Positions 46,201 to 61,200 of a stretch of DNA of 64,000 bases are shown here, in pieces; the first letter of the stretch is position 1, and the number at the start of each line of letters is the position of its first letter. The stretch lies in contig NC_087068.1 in assembly GCF_963678635.1 (NCBI RefSeq), forward strand, positions 8,996,027 to 9,060,026. Reading direction: 5' to 3'. Position numbers and translations under genes: made by a program. The stretch is from Symsagittifera roscoffensis (lineage: Eukaryota > Xenacoelomorpha > Acoela > Convolutidae). The notes beneath the pieces are model-generated. The model was not told the DNA's origin. It made no database searches and saw only the letters and a program-made list of their open reading frames with translations.

Positions 46201-49200
46201 GCTCCAAAAAAACTGACAACTTTGCGAAATCCGCAACAAAATGTGTGGAATCCGGAACCAGTTTGAGAAATTCATGAAAAAAAGTAGTATATGTGTTTAG
46301 TAAGCTTGAGCTGTCGCGGAACCCGCAACTGTAAGTGGAATCCGAAAATTGTAAGCAGAATCCCTAAATTGGTAGCAGATTCCGCAAATTGTTAGCGAAA
46401 TCCGCAGAAATTTGCAAAATCCACTTATAATTGTGGAATCTGGAACAACTCCTATATTCACTCGTTGTGGAGTCCGCAATAAAATCAATGTGCCGACAAA
46501 ATTTACGTTACAGGTATTTGTACGCGGAATCCACTGAAATGTTGTTAGTGGAATCCACTTACATTTTGGAACATGTTTGAACAGTTGTCTCTGCAATCCA
46601 GGGAACATACAGACACAAAATTGTGCGCCTATCTGGTGCACAGTTTGGGCTCGTAATGATAAAATTATCGCTGAAAATTTTTGCCAAAATTAAAAGTTTG
46701 ATGCTTTCGTTTTTTTGTTTTTGTAAGACTCAATTACGACTTTTCAGACCGTGCCCAAATGCAATAATAATGCAAGACGGTCAAACCTTCGTTCACTCTA
46801 TGTTTGAGTAAAAAGGTTTTTGTCACTTGTGTTCGGTTACGAACACAACCAAAAGTTTTGAGAAATCAAATGTAAAAAAGCTATATTTTTGGTTAATGGA
46901 AAAATGCTAATCATACAATTTGCATATGTGAAAAATTACTAATCATAGACCTTTCATGCATTTTTAATTACTCGTTGAATTGCATGAAAAGTGTATGTTT
47001 AGCATTTTTCCATACATGAAAATTCATGGACTAGCAATTTTGGTCAAATTGTGTATTTTATTTTTGTAAAAATTGTTGAAACAGTTAATAATACTTATTT
47101 CTAATTAGGTAAGTAATAAGCCTTTTTTCTAGGGAAAATTTTTTTCCCCAATCAAATCAAATTATTTGATTATCAGTAATTTTACTGTGAGTATTTTTTG
47201 ACATTTTTGTTCAACAAGTTTGAAACATTTCTGCCAAATTGAACTATTCTGCTAATTTTTCTGCCGAACAACTTTCAGCATTTTGAAAAACACTTTGTGT
47301 TCACTTGATCTTTTTGGGGATGGTTACGGGGGGAAGGGGTTTGTGTTTACATAGGCTGAAAAACACTAACTAAAAAGAACATAATTGATATGCCAATTTT
47401 AAGCCACCTGGCCACCATATTTATTTCGATGTTTGGTTTGTCATTTTCGAATTTTCGAGTCGCATAGAAACCTATCGGAGCTAATTTAACTTTCCTTTAC
47501 CCTATTTTGCCTGGTAACAATAATACGTTAAGCTAGTTGTACACGAAAAGAAGAAGATATATTCATTTTCAAAGAAGCGTTTCAGAGCAAATTTAAAGTA
47601 TCATGTAATGAGCTATTGAGTAAATCTGTCTCTTTTTGTAAAAGAAAACATGAATATTTTTTTTTCGTTATAATACTGTCGAAGAGGTTTTATTGAGTTT
47701 GTGATTGTTGTGAATCTGATTTTGTAGTTAATTGAACTCGGATGAAAGCATGTCTCGTGGGCTTTTGAATCATATTAAACTCGTGTTTTATCTTTATTTT
47801 GTGGGAATTGTTAGCCCCTTTGAGAACAAATTTCTTTTCAATGAAAACTGCTCAATTCGGGTTTTCAACTCAAACAATATTTCAAGATGCATTAGTTGTT
47901 ACCATACGAAAACGGTAACTGCTATCTATTTCCCTTGTTCAAGTGATCGAATCTCAGACCTGCCGGAGAGCATGCATTTTCTCTCTCATCAACTTCTTAC
48001 GACTTCTAGTGGTGCAACTTGCTTGATGCTCAGTTTGGAAACATCGCAAATCCAAAAACTGGAATCGGTGGACATTAAAATGTACTGGAACCGCCCATTA
48101 CATGACAGCGATGGCTTTGAAGGCTTCGACTCAAATATTATACACAGAAGTACAATGAAGTTTTTGGAATATACGCGACCAAAAGAAGAAAATTTTGATT
48201 CAAAAAAGACCCAAAAGATTTCGAAAAGGGTCGTTTTCAGCGTGAAATTTTGCGGGGTTTTCGACTTCGGAAGTTACGATATAAGGTTGCTGTCACATCC
48301 GAATTGCTACATGCGGGGCTTATCACCGTGGTACTTCGTCGATCTTGGAAAAGAAAACAAAACCAGAACTATTTTTCCTAAAATAGACCCAGAAACGCCA
48401 ACTAATGAATGTCCACTGCCAGAAACGCTTACAACACGCTATGATAGCCATGGCGATAACCTGGAAGAGTCAGTAAAACCCAAAATAGCATGCCTGGTTT
48501 TGGTCATGATTTCAATTATTTCAACCACTTTTTGTTGCTTATCATCTATAGCTGTTCTTCGCTACATCTTTACCAAATTCATCAAAAAGAAACCTCCTCA
48601 AACGTCCACCAGAAGAGCTAGCGTAGAATCGCGCAACATCGAAAACCCTTTTGACGAGCGATTGATGTCGAAACATGGCGTAAAAATGAGCAGTTGCAAA
48701 GATTTCACGGCGAAAACTTCCCAGCAAAGTTCTGCACACCGTTATATTGAAGTTGAGCGACCGCCCAGCTCATTGTGTTTGAATGTTGAATATATGTTGA
48801 GTGGAGTCTTTGTTAAAAAGTTGAACGTAAAATCAAGAAGCCTTGCTCAATGCGGGACTTACAACACCTCCAACTCGGATCCTGATTATGTTGAAGTTAG
48901 AATGAGCACCAGCTCTCTTTACTGAGAATCAGATTGGATCACCAAAAACTGGGTCCGCATTCTTAAATTATTTTTACACTTGTTGATTTAATATAACTTA
49001 GGTGGTAGGTCAGTAAATCGATGTAACAGTCAACAGAAAAGTCATGTTTCAATTACGCAATCACATTAGCTAAAAACTGAGATTTTTACAAAATGACAAA
49101 TTTTTTCCTCAAAGCAAAAATTGAATTAAAAAATGGAATAAAATAACTCTTCCCATGGGCCATGTAGTTTTAAAGATTTTCTTCTAGCTCAGGAATCATT

Positions 49201-52200
49201 TTTTCTATTAACTTTTAATTCCGCAATTGATTTAATTATTAAGTAAATCTGTTTACTGATCTGGTAATTTACTGACGCATCGTTTTACTGCTACGCACTT
49301 CTTAACTTACTTCGATGAAAAAACCAGGTTCAAGTTATTTTCTAAAAAAATTCATGTATCACACTTGATGAAATGCACTTTTCCAATGAGTATACTCCTA
49401 GAAGCCATTTGAAGACTGACTCTTGATAAAATGATCCCATTTAACAGCGAATTATACTTGATAAAAGAGTAAAAATAGAAGTGGGAAAAAATCTCAAAAT
49501 TAAAATGTATAGCACTTACAGAAAAGCAATTTTGGTTTGAATATAACTCTAGAAGCCATTTCAGGATTGACCTATGATAAAAATATTCCTAATTAACAGC
49601 TAATTTTACTTATTGTTCCGAATTTCGATACGAAAGTAACGGAATATTTGTGCTCGGGGTGGGTATTTTTTTCTTCAGACAAATTTCGACTTTTTAACTT
49701 GCTATTTTTGAGGAATTTTTTTTATCATTCGAAAAGTATTGTTGTCCTGAGCCTAAATTTGAAAAGATATTTCACCTGTGATCATTTTTCGTAAAGTTAT
49801 GGGGGTTTAAAGATTGCCATTTTGGCCAATTTGGGACAATTAACGCGCGATATATTTCGCGCTATTAACGCGTAAGCGGAGATTTAATCCGTCTTAGAAA
49901 TCGTTCCAAATTGGTTCAAAGAAGCTGATTTGCCATAATTGATTTGTTATAATGAGCGAAATCTATTCTTTTGTACTTTATACGGCGTGTGGGCGGATGA
50001 TTTCATAAAAAAAGTTTCAAATTTTAGAATTTTTTTTCATTTTTATTTATGACATTTGATTTTTTTTATGTAACTACTGCTCCATAAAGCCTAAAAGGCA
50101 GTCGGAACTTTCGGGGCGTCGCCCTGATACGAGCAGTCTTGTTCACACTTGATAAAAAATATAAAGAAAGAGTGAATTAAAATCAAAATCAAAATATTTA
50201 ATAGCGAGAGAGACATTCTCTCTGCCGGAGAGAATGAATAAGTTAAAGTCAAATACGAAGACCTGTTGAAATAATTAGATTGGTATGTAAAAGATAGAAC
50301 GACGAAGCACAACTTTAATTTTAACGGGAAAAATTTTATTTCACGATACTAAAAAAAGTGAGATAAACTTCATGCCTTATCAAAGTAAGCATGCATTAAA
50401 TTGTAATGGTACAAAAATATGATCTGTAAAAAAAACAGTTGAACGGAACTAAGAATTAAAAAACAAAAAAGGCTTGGAATCCTGGGATTAAAATAGCAAA
50501 TGTTTCAAAACAAGGATTTTGTAAATACGCCTTGTAAGATATGAAATGGTTACGTGAAATAAGCTAAACAAACTTTGATATAAGCAAGGCTAGAGTTAGC
50601 AATGGGTTTAAGATAGAGTTTCATAGTTTAAGAGTTTTATGGTAGATTTTTGTAATTTTGTCCAATTCTGCGCTGAAAATCTCGTTAAAAATATAAATAT
50701 GTCATCGAATCCGTTCACTACAGTTCTCATTGATCGGTCGAGGAGAGCGACAGAAATTTGTCTGACTTCATTTCTATGCAGTTATTTCCTCCAAATTGGG
50801 GATTACACTCGGTGGGGGGAAGTAGTATCCAAGCCTATTGGATCTGTGGCGTTTCCAGTCGGCAGTTGTTGGAAATCTATAACATCTCTGTATAATTTTG
50901 ACCGTAAACTCTAATTGGGGCTGCCTTATGACTAGATCTGAGTAAAGCTGTTTTAATACCGGTGGTAACTATCGCACCGTCAGATGAGTCTCGTACTTCG
51001 TAGACCGGAAAGTTTATTGTGGTATCCATTGAATGGTCAGAGGTGATAACATCCGGTAAAAAGCTGACCATTTTGACAATCCGTACTGGCTTTATGTTAA
51101 TCGGGCAATTGTCCAGAGGAGAAATGTCCACATTATTACTGCAGGCTACAAAAATTCTCAGATTTCACATTATTACAGAAAAAAGCCGATCGGTGATCAA
51201 GTTTGCCGTTATCGAGAAAGGAAAGTGATCGATCGTGTACCGCTTCCATCCCATATCCCACAAAAAACCGTACAGCTATCCAACCCCAATCGCTAATGTC
51301 GGATGTATACAAGAGGAAATCCAACTTGAATCATCGCAGGCTAGGTAATTCGTGTTAGGTGTAGTCCTCTTTGAACATGCTGGTCGTGTTCTGGTAGGTT
51401 TTCTGTCTGAGGTAGAAACCTTTGGTCGGTTGTGTCAGAAACTTCCAGTTATACTTCTTTTCTTGTTTTAGAGCGCTGTCTTTTTGCTTCTCTCGTTTGG
51501 TTAGTTTCTTTGAGGTCTGTCTTTTTGCACGTCTTTCAAAAAGTTGAATCAGAAAAAGGGAATCGATCAGAGCTGGCTTGAATCAGATCTAGCGAGAGCA
51601 ATGTCAAGGCTTCTGATGGTATTTCCGTCGAATAACGCAACCATAGTTTTACTTGAATTTACGATTTTCTTGCTCAATTTCTTAACGAAGTCCAAATATG
51701 TTATTTTTCCGAAGGTCGTTACCTTTGAATGGAGTTTGTATCGGTCTTCGACCCTATCATCAGCGTTCTATTCCAAAGCTCTATCCTTGCTCAGGGTTGA
51801 CTTCCCTCTGTATCAAGTTTCTTCGCGAATTTAATAGATGCAAAAGTTTTTAGATTCAAAAGATATTCGGCTTTTTGTTGAATTAATTTTGAAAGGCGAT
51901 ATTTTTTTTTGATTGATATGATTTAGGTAAGCTCCATATATTTTTTGAGATCGAGTCTTTTATTTAAGATTTTTTGAGTGCGATTGTTATTTCTTTTTCC
52001 ACTTATTTTTTAAACTAATATTACTAAGTTTTTTAACAAATTTTTTGAGACTTATCTGGTTTTTTAACTAATTTGTTAGAAATAATCTATTTCCTTGCTG
52101 AGCAGAACATTAACCAGTAAAACAAGAAGCGTGATCATCCAGAATAGAGTGAAAGGAAACCGTAGAGGACGATAAAGTTTTTAGACAAGACTGCTCGTAT

Positions 52201-55200
52201 CAGGGCACAGCCCTGAATGCTCCGACTGCCTTTTAAGGTTTTATGGAGCAGTAATAACAGTAAAAAATTAAATGTAAGAAAAAATAAAATGAAATTTTTT
52301 TTTTTAAATTTGAAATTTTTTATGAAAATCATCCCCCCACACACCATATAAAGTACAAAAATATAGATTTTGCTCCTTGTAACAAATCAATTATGGCAAA
52401 TAAGCTTCTGTCAACCGTATCGAAAGTCGGAACAATAATCGATGATACTGTTAGATGAAGCGTTTGACTATATTTTGCCAGAGGAAATTTTGAATATCTG
52501 CGATGCATATTGGCATTCAAATTTTTAGTCCGATCGAACTGCAGAGTCTACTGTTACTTCCTCGTTAGGCTCAGATGAAGGGGAATTCAATAGTAGTTGA
52601 ATTAACAACAAGGTTTATTTAGATTCTTATCGGTTTTTTTCGTATGGAAGTTGTTTGACGGTTGAGGTGAGGCAAACATATGTTAGGAGAAAATTTTTTT
52701 TTTTCCGAAGTCACTCGGATAACATTCAAGTCTAAATTTCATGATAAAGTTGATGAGGGTAAAAGGGACGACTGGTTTGCCATCCTTATAAGTGATTCCA
52801 TCGGATTGCAAATAAAATGGTGGAAAAATTCAATTTTAGCATTCAAAATCTCTTTCATGTTAAGAGTGCTCTAACAATAGCTTTTTCATTCAACAGAAAA
52901 TTTGAATCAAAAAATTTTGCGGTAGCTTCAAATTATCGTGGTATTTTATGACTAATATCTCCTGTTCTGTAAATCCCCTCTTACTGAACAGGAGATATTA
53001 GTCATAAAATAACAACAAGACTGCTCGTATCAGGGCGAAGCCCTGAATGTTCCGACTGCCTTTTAAGGTCTATGGAGCAGCAGTAACGTAAAAAAATTAA
53101 ATGTAATAAAATAGAATGAAAAAAAAAATTTCTAAAATTTGAAATCTTTTTTATGAAATCATCCCCCCATACGCCATATAAAATACAAAAGAACATTGTA
53201 TTTCGCTCATTGTAGAATTTCAGTTATTGCAAATAAGCTTCTTTCAACCAATTTGGAACGATTTCTAAGACGGATTAAATCTCCGCTTTCGCGTTAAAAG
53301 CGCAAAAAATATCGCGCGGTAATTGTCCCAAATTGGCCAAAATGCAAATCTTTAAACCCCCATAACTTTATGAAAAATGATCACAGGTGAAATATCTTTT
53401 CAAATTTAAGCTCAGGACAACAACACTTTTGAATGATATAAAAAAATTCCGTCAAAAATGGCCAGGTAAAAAGTCGAAATTTGTCTGAAGAAAAAAAAAC
53501 CCACCCGAGAACAAATATTTTGTTACTTTCGTATCGAAAGTCCGAACAATAACAGATTTTGAGATTTAACTAAATTTTGACTGTTTGACTATTATTACAC
53601 TATTAGATTTTGTATCAGAACAAGACTAATCATATCAGGGCAAAGCTCTGAAAGTTCCGACTGCCTTTTAAGGTCTATGGAGCAGCAGTAACGTAAAAAA
53701 ATTAAATGTAATAAAATAAAATGAAGAAAAAAAATTTATAAAATTTGAAATCTTTTTTATGAAAACATCCCCCCATACGCCATAAAAAAAACAAAAGAAC
53801 ATTGTATTTCGCTCATTGTAGAGTTTCAGTTATGGCAAATAAGCTTCTTTCAACCAATTTGGAACGATTTCTAAGACGGATTAAATCTCCGCTTACGCGT
53901 TAAAAGCGCAAAACATATCGCGCGTTAATTGTCCCAAATTGGCCAAAATGGCAATCTTTAAACCCCCGTAACTTTACAAAAAATGATCACAGGTGAAATA
54001 TCTTTTCAAATTTAAGCTCAGGACAACAATACCTTTCGAATGATATAAAAAAATTCCGTCAAAAATGGCTAGTTAAATAGTCGAAATTTGTCTGAAGAAA
54101 AAAAACCCACCCCGAGCACAATTATTCCGTTACTTTCGTATCAAAAGTCGAAACAACAAGACTGCTCGTATCAGGGCAAAGCTCTGAAAGATCCGACTGC
54201 CTTTTAACGTTTATGGAGCAGTAATAACATAAACAACAAAAAAAATTAAATGAAACAAAACGAAATGAAATTTTTGTTCTAAAATTTGAAAATTTGTCTA
54301 TAAAAATTATCCCCCCACACGCCATGTAAAGTTTAAAAAAAATAGATTTTGCCTCTCGTAACAAATCAATTGTGGCAAAGAAGAGCTTCTTTTAACTAAT
54401 TTGGAACGATTTCTGAGACCGATTAAATCTACGCTTACGCATTAACAGCGCGAATTATATCGCGCGTTAATTGTCCCAAATTGGTCAAAATCGCCAAAAT
54501 GACAATCTATAAACCCTCATAACCTTACAAAAAATAATCACAGGTGAAATATCTTTTCAAATTTAAACTCAAGACAACAATGGCTTTCGAATGATATTAA
54601 AAAATTTTGTCAAAAATGGCTAGTTAAAAAGTCGAAATTTGTCGTATCGAAAGTCGGAACAATAACAAATGTTGAGATTTAACTAAATTTTGACTGTTTG
54701 ACTATTATTACACTATTAGATTTTATATCAGAACAAGACTGCTCGTAACAGGGCGAAGCCCTGAATGTTCCGACTGCCTTTTAAGGTTTATGGAGCGGTA
54801 ATAACATAAAAAAATTCAATGAAAAAAAAATGATTTTTTTTTTCTAAAATTTGAAGTTTTCTATAATAATCATCACCCCACACGCCATATAAAATACGAA
54901 AGGATAGATTTTTCTTCTTTTAACAAACCAATTATGGCAACTAAGCTTCTTTTAACCAATTTGGAACAATTTATAAGACTGATTAAATCTCCGCTTACGC
55001 GTTAAAAGCGCAAAATATATCGCTCGTTAATTGTCCCAAATTGGCCGAAATGGCAATCTTTAAACCCCCGTAACTTTACGAAAAATGGTCACAGGTGAAA
55101 TATCTTTTCAAATTTAAGCTCAGGACAACAATACCTTTCGAATGAAATTAAAAAATTCCGTCAAAAATGGCTAGTTAAAAAGTCGAAATTTGTCTGAAGA

Positions 55201-58200
55201 AAAAAAACCTACCCCGAGCGCAAATATTCCGTTACTTTCGTATCGAAAGTCGGAACAAAAAGAACTAAAATAAGTATGATTAGGAATTAATTATAAAAGA
55301 GTGCAGGAATAAAATATAAACTTTCTGAAAAGTCTTAATCGGATCCGAGGGAGTACATTAAAAATTACAAAACTTGGTGTGGATGTGTTTCAAGTTGCAA
55401 ATCGGAAAAGACAAAATCAAAACGTTTGAATTGATCAAGTAATTACATAATCTTGGGCAATTGAATGTTTCGAAAATAAGATCCAATCACATTGCATTGT
55501 AATTTATAACTATCACTTGGCTTAACTGCCATATTATTTTTTTCAACGGATGCCACAACAAATGTTTCATCCTTCATCCTAATTGGACAACAGTCACAGT
55601 TTTCCAGATAGGTCTCTTGAAATTTGATGTTTTCCTCATATCTTTTCCCGATAGATGTTTTGTCATGAAAACGAACGGTGAAACTCTATCAACTATCTTG
55701 TCAGTCTGTTATGAAATGTTTTTGTTTGTTGAACGGGCTGACAGTAATACACGGTAAAAAAATCAAAATCGGTTCATTAGAGCTAGCTTTGTAAGGTTCG
55801 AGTGCCCAAACAACTCCTAGTAGTTCCAAACCATTTGTCAAATGTTTCGCTTCGCTAGGAATATAAGTTAATGAGTCAAATGAGACCGTCTTTTACTCCA
55901 TCCTGTGAAATTGTGTAAGAGTTGAGCCGAGTCCATAATGAGATGTGCCCGTCTTATCTTTAGTTTTGAAATTTTCCTCAGAGAGAGTGCTGTAAGTAAA
56001 GTTATGTTTTCTGTTGTGATATTTTCAAAAGCTTGGATGTGGGTACTATGAAATTGACTTTTTGTTAAGTAAAAGACACATAGGGCTTCTTGAGGGGCTA
56101 AAATGAGGACAAACTTGAAAAGTTCATTTGTTGAACCAAAGTTCTTCTAGACTTTTTCTGTACTTTTAGATATTTGGCTTAAGATTTATCTACCATTGAT
56201 TAATTTGAACCAGAGTTTATCTTCTTCTTTCTGGAAAGATTTAAAAACGGGCCTTTCAACAGCGAATTTGTTGTTGTTTAAAACTGATAAGATTTTATAA
56301 ACTGTATCTTTGTAATCTGAAAACCTTCCTTTGGATACAATTGAAATATTGTCGAGATAGCAATTTATGAAAGGACTCAATTGGTATTGAAAATGATTTG
56401 GCTCTCATTGAAAATCATTTGGAATTTCGCCAAGTTCAGAAAATTTTGTGAAAAAAATGATATGTCCCGGTGAGCTTTCACACGAGGATATCATCGCACA
56501 CTGTCTTAAAGCTGCATTGCCTGTTTAAAAAGTTGTAAATCAAGTAAACTAGATTTATTTTTAAGATCAAGGTTATTACGCAAAACTTCTCTGACGTACT
56601 CATTTGAGATTTTGGGATGCAATTTTATAAATTTGTGAAAATTTTGTTTTTTAAATCTGTTTTTTTTTAATACGTTCATTTTATGAGTTTCGAGTCTAAT
56701 GCCAATTTGAATGATTTATGATTTTATTTTCAATGATGATCGGGTTAACAAAATTGTCTTCGTCGCAATTTTCCGAGTTTTTTATATGATTTTCCAAATA
56801 AAAACGATTTAGTTCGGTTCTAAATGATTTCAAGAAGGAGTTGGTATTTAGAGTTGGTTCTCTGTTTCTCTGTTGACATTAAAATTGTTGTTCATCATTT
56901 TCATTTGGTGTCTTCTTCCCTTTTCGCCACAGTGTAAGACATTTAGAGCGTTTTTGTGGTGTAGGATTTTGATTAAGAGTTTCTTTGGACTTCGAAAATT
57001 TTCGCATTATCAATGAACTTAGCCCAAACATATTTGTCTTCCGCGTTCATTTAACACTTTTTCCTCATTTCTGTTAAGGCTCTACTGAACCGCTCCAACT
57101 TTTCCCGGTCACGTTTTTTTTCGAATTAGCCTTCTATATTTCTCAAAATTGAGGTTAGTTTTCTTCTAGACAGCGCTTTTTTACACATTCCCAAAACTCT
57201 TTGAAAGAAATTCGAAGGATTGTGTGTTTTGTGAAATTCCGACAGAAAATTTGCTTAACTTCGTTTCCCATTGCGTGGTAAAACTTTGATCACTGTTTTT
57301 TGTCTTCTTCTTCTTCTTTTCTCATCCCGTTTGAGTGCTTTGTCTCAGTTTTGATTACGAGGTTTTCTTTGTCGTAAAATATATTTTTTCACATATTCCT
57401 CTCGGATCTTGCACTTCTCTGTTTCTCTGTTGCTCGTTTTCACCATCAGTTGTGTTTTCTAGTGACTAAGTTTTGGTTGGTGTCTTTCTTTTGAGTTTAG
57501 CAGATTCTCGATGTCTATATCCTTCTCTGGGATGGCAGCAAAATAAAAAAAAATCACTCCATTTTTTCCAAGTAATGGTTGAGTCTCCTGTGCAGTTCTG
57601 CCAAAATGACGGTGTACCTTCCACATATGATTCCTTATCGTTTGACACTACCATGATAAAATGTCCCTTTGTAACAGCTACTTCTACTTTTTTACAATTG
57701 ATAAAAGAACCGAAAGTAAAGAACGAAATAATATCAAAATTAAAATATTCCGAAGTGAGAGAGAATTTCTCTCCGTCGAAGAGGTCGATTATGTCAACTT
57801 CAAATATGGAAAGTAGTTGAGAGTATATGTTAAAGATAAATGACAATTCATCACAACTCTAATTGAGGTCGGGAAGCTATTTTGCCAAGTTTTCAAGAAG
57901 CAAAAAATGGACAAAAAACGAAAGGTTTGTCAGTCACGGCACCTTCTTTTCTGTCGGAGGAATCACATTTTTTGCTGTTTGTAGTAGCAAAAGTCTGGAG
58001 ATATCAACTTTTTTCTCAAGTTTTTTAAAATTGCAGCTAATTTTTGTGCCAGTCGTGCAATTGAAAATCGTATTGCGTTGCTCTTGATGCTTCTATTGAT
58101 ATCGAGTATAAAATTGAAAATAAAAAATGCATTTTTTTATTTTCAACGAGCAATCAACGAAATTAACTTTCAAATTTTTGCGTAAATTGGCCAATATAGC

Positions 58201-61200
58201 AATACTAGTTTGATAGTGTTCTTACTGTGGAACATCCTTGAAAACAATATAAAAATTTTGATTTTACGTGCCTAATTTTATTCTCCGGGAAGCTGTTCAG
58301 CCTGACTTATTTGTTCATTTGTTTTTTGTCAAGAGAACTGAAAGATTTTTTTTGGTCCGGTGTCAAAAAACGGTTATACTTGTTTTGATGGCACATAATT
58401 CAAGGGTTCTTGTGAGTTGATACCAGAAAAATAGACAACATTTACTCGAGCATGACTGCTAATGAGAGTTCTGTGCATGGATTGGAGCAGTCAATATTCC
58501 GAAAACATTTGCTGGAACAGTTCTTTTGTTGACTTAAATCAATCATCAAAGAAAAAGTATTCATAATAATTTGGCCGCTTTTCTTAGGCCGGACCAAGTA
58601 GCTCTTTCAATTCTCCTAACTGTCAATTTTTAAAAATTTTAAATAAAAAAATCCATTTTAATTGTTTTTCAAAATCGGCTTTTGATCTGGTTTCCATCTG
58701 GATCTTTTTGAAACTTAGATCAAGAGTCATTCCAAAAAGCTCGAACGGCATGTCATGTCGTTGTGATACCGTACCACAAAAATTTGGGGCTCTAGCGACT
58801 ATTAAATAGTTGTTTTTAATAACACAAAATCAAGCTTTTTCTCACTCTGTGACGGAGCAATCAAAAACATATGAATCATCAATAACCATGTGATATTATT
58901 TGCATTTAGCATTTTAATAAGTAAACCAAATAGTATGCCACAGTTCAACTTAGAATGGTTTCTAAGACGGATTAAAACCCGCTTACGCGATAATATCACC
59001 AAATATATCAAGCGTGGGTTGTCGTAATTTGGCAGAATTGGCTTTTCTTAAACTCCCATAACTTGAACATAACATGATCACAGAAGAAATAACATAAAAT
59101 TTTTTTAAACTGAGAAGAGGACAGCATTACCTTTTGCAAGATATAGAAATAAAGTAGAAAACTGCTAGGTAACAAGTCGAAGTTTGTCTAGAGAAGAAAA
59201 ACATAAATAAGCACAAATGTATCGTCATTTTGATTGAATATCGGAACAAAAATTAGCTTTTTATTATGTGAGGGAGTATAAAATTATTGAAACTTATCTT
59301 CAAGAATTATTCAAAAGAAGTTCGAAAAATTCCAACGACATGTCTTGGTGATACCGTACCACAAAGATTAGCGGTTCCAGCAACTTTTAAATAGTTGTTT
59401 TTAGCAATAAAAAACCACATTTCTTCTCAATATTTAATGGAGCAATCAAAAACTTATGATTCATCAACAACTAAGTGATATTATTTGCATATATCCTTGT
59501 AATAAATAGACCAAAAAGTATGCCGCAGTTCAATTTAGAAGGATTTCTAAGACGGATTAAAACTCCGCTTACGCGTTATTATCACCATATATATCGCGCG
59601 TTGATTGTCACCAATTGGCCAAATTGGCACTATTTAAGCTCCTATAACTTGAACATAACATGATCATAGAAGAAACAAGACTGCTCGTATCAGGGCGAAG
59701 CTTGAATGTTCCGACTGCCTTTTAAGGTTTATGGAGCAGCAGTAATAACATAAAAAATTAAAAAATAAAATAAAATAAAATAAAATGCATTTTTTTTTAA
59801 TTTTAAATTTTTTATGAAAATCATCTCCCCACACGCCATATAAAGTACAAAAAGATAGATTCGTTTCTTGTAACAAATCAATTATGGCAAATAAACTTCG
59901 TTCAACTAATTTGGAATGATTTATAAGACGGATTAAATCTCCGCTTACGCGCTAATAGCGCGAATTATATCGCGCGTTAATTGTCCCAAATTGGTCAAAA
60001 TGGCCAAAATGGCAATCTTTAAACCCTCATAACTTTACGCAAAATGATCACAGGTAAAATATCTTTTCAAATTTAAGCTCAGGACAACAATGGCTTTCGA
60101 ATGATATTAAAAAATTCCGTCAAAAATGGCTAGTTAAAAAGTCGCAATTTGTCTGAAGAAAAAAAACCCACCCGAGCACAAATATTCCGTTACTTTTGTA
60201 TCGAAAGTCGGAACAATAACATTCAATTTTGTTAAACTGAGATTAAAACAGCATTACTATTTGCAAGATACAAAAATAAAGTCAAAAACTGCGAAATAAC
60301 AAGTCGAAGTTTGTCTAGGGAAAAAAAATCATGAGCACAATTGTTCCGTCATTTTGATTGAAAGTCGGAACAAAAAGTAGCTTTTTATTATGAGTAAAAG
60401 GGGTAAGGAGTAAAAGGATTTTATCTTCAAGAGTTATTCAAAAAGTTCGAACGGCATGTCTTTGTGATACCGTACCACAACGATTTGCGATTCCAGCGAG
60501 TTTCAAATAGTTGTTCTTAGTAACAAAAAATCACTGCTTTTCTCACTATGTGATGGAGCAATCAAAAAAATATGGATCACCAATCGCCACGGAAAAGTAA
60601 TAGCGGCCGCTGAAAAAAAGTGATGCCTAAATTTTTTCCAAGGTTTTGTTGATCAAGCCTACCAATTACGCCACTGTTAAACAATTCCCAGAGCTGACTC
60701 CTTTAGAAAAATTTCGCAAACGCCGATATTAGACGTTGAAAACTAAAAATTGGCGCAGAACACCATAAGAGGCCCTGCCAGATTTGAACTCAACGTGTAT
60801 GCGACTTCAGTTAGAGGTCTTGAAGCAACGAAGCAATCTGTCAGCGACTAGTGTTTCAAATTTTCATGTTTTATGATTCATTTCAGTTTTCGTTTCAAGC
60901 CAGCGAATAGGCCAATCAATTTGAAGTAGCTATCATTTTACCTGGTTGTCGAATAGGAAGAAAATTTAATATTTTTTGAACGATTTGCCAAAAACCTTGA
61001 ATTTAAATAAAGAGAGAACTTTATGATCTGCAATTTCTTAAAAATTTTTAAAATTTTGCTCAGTTTTAAAATTATATGTATTTGCCAGAGAAAACATCTG
61101 ATTTTTTGCTAGAATAAAATTATGCCTCCTCTGGGAAAAAAAAAACTTACATCCACCCCCGACATATTTAGTGAGCATCACGTGAAAGGGCCACTTGTGT

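Larger units (their letters stand above)
41998..47749. other. Protease intron 1, part right of exon 2
   Basis: AT-rich intron DNA. It contains two related foldbacks (45783-45842, 46899-47012), a 20-bp tandem repeat (46331-46410) and, near 42420-42950, short plus-strand frames with coiled-coil-like Glu/Gln/Lys composition that I could not join into a gene. Otherwise nothing seen. Confidence 0.4.

Noticed and set aside
46329-46412. Short regularly spaced repeats considered as a CRISPR array
   Set aside because: Units are contiguous with no spacers, and the genome is animal.
46297-46641. A 114-codon minus-strand frame with Cys residues
   Set aside because: It runs through the 20-bp tandem repeat and GGAATCCGC motifs; no protein-like conservation is visible.
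50142-50270. Stretch similar to 57700-57830, considered as a shared gene
   Set aside because: Only about 100 bp of partial similarity with stops in both; probably a fragment of a common repeat.
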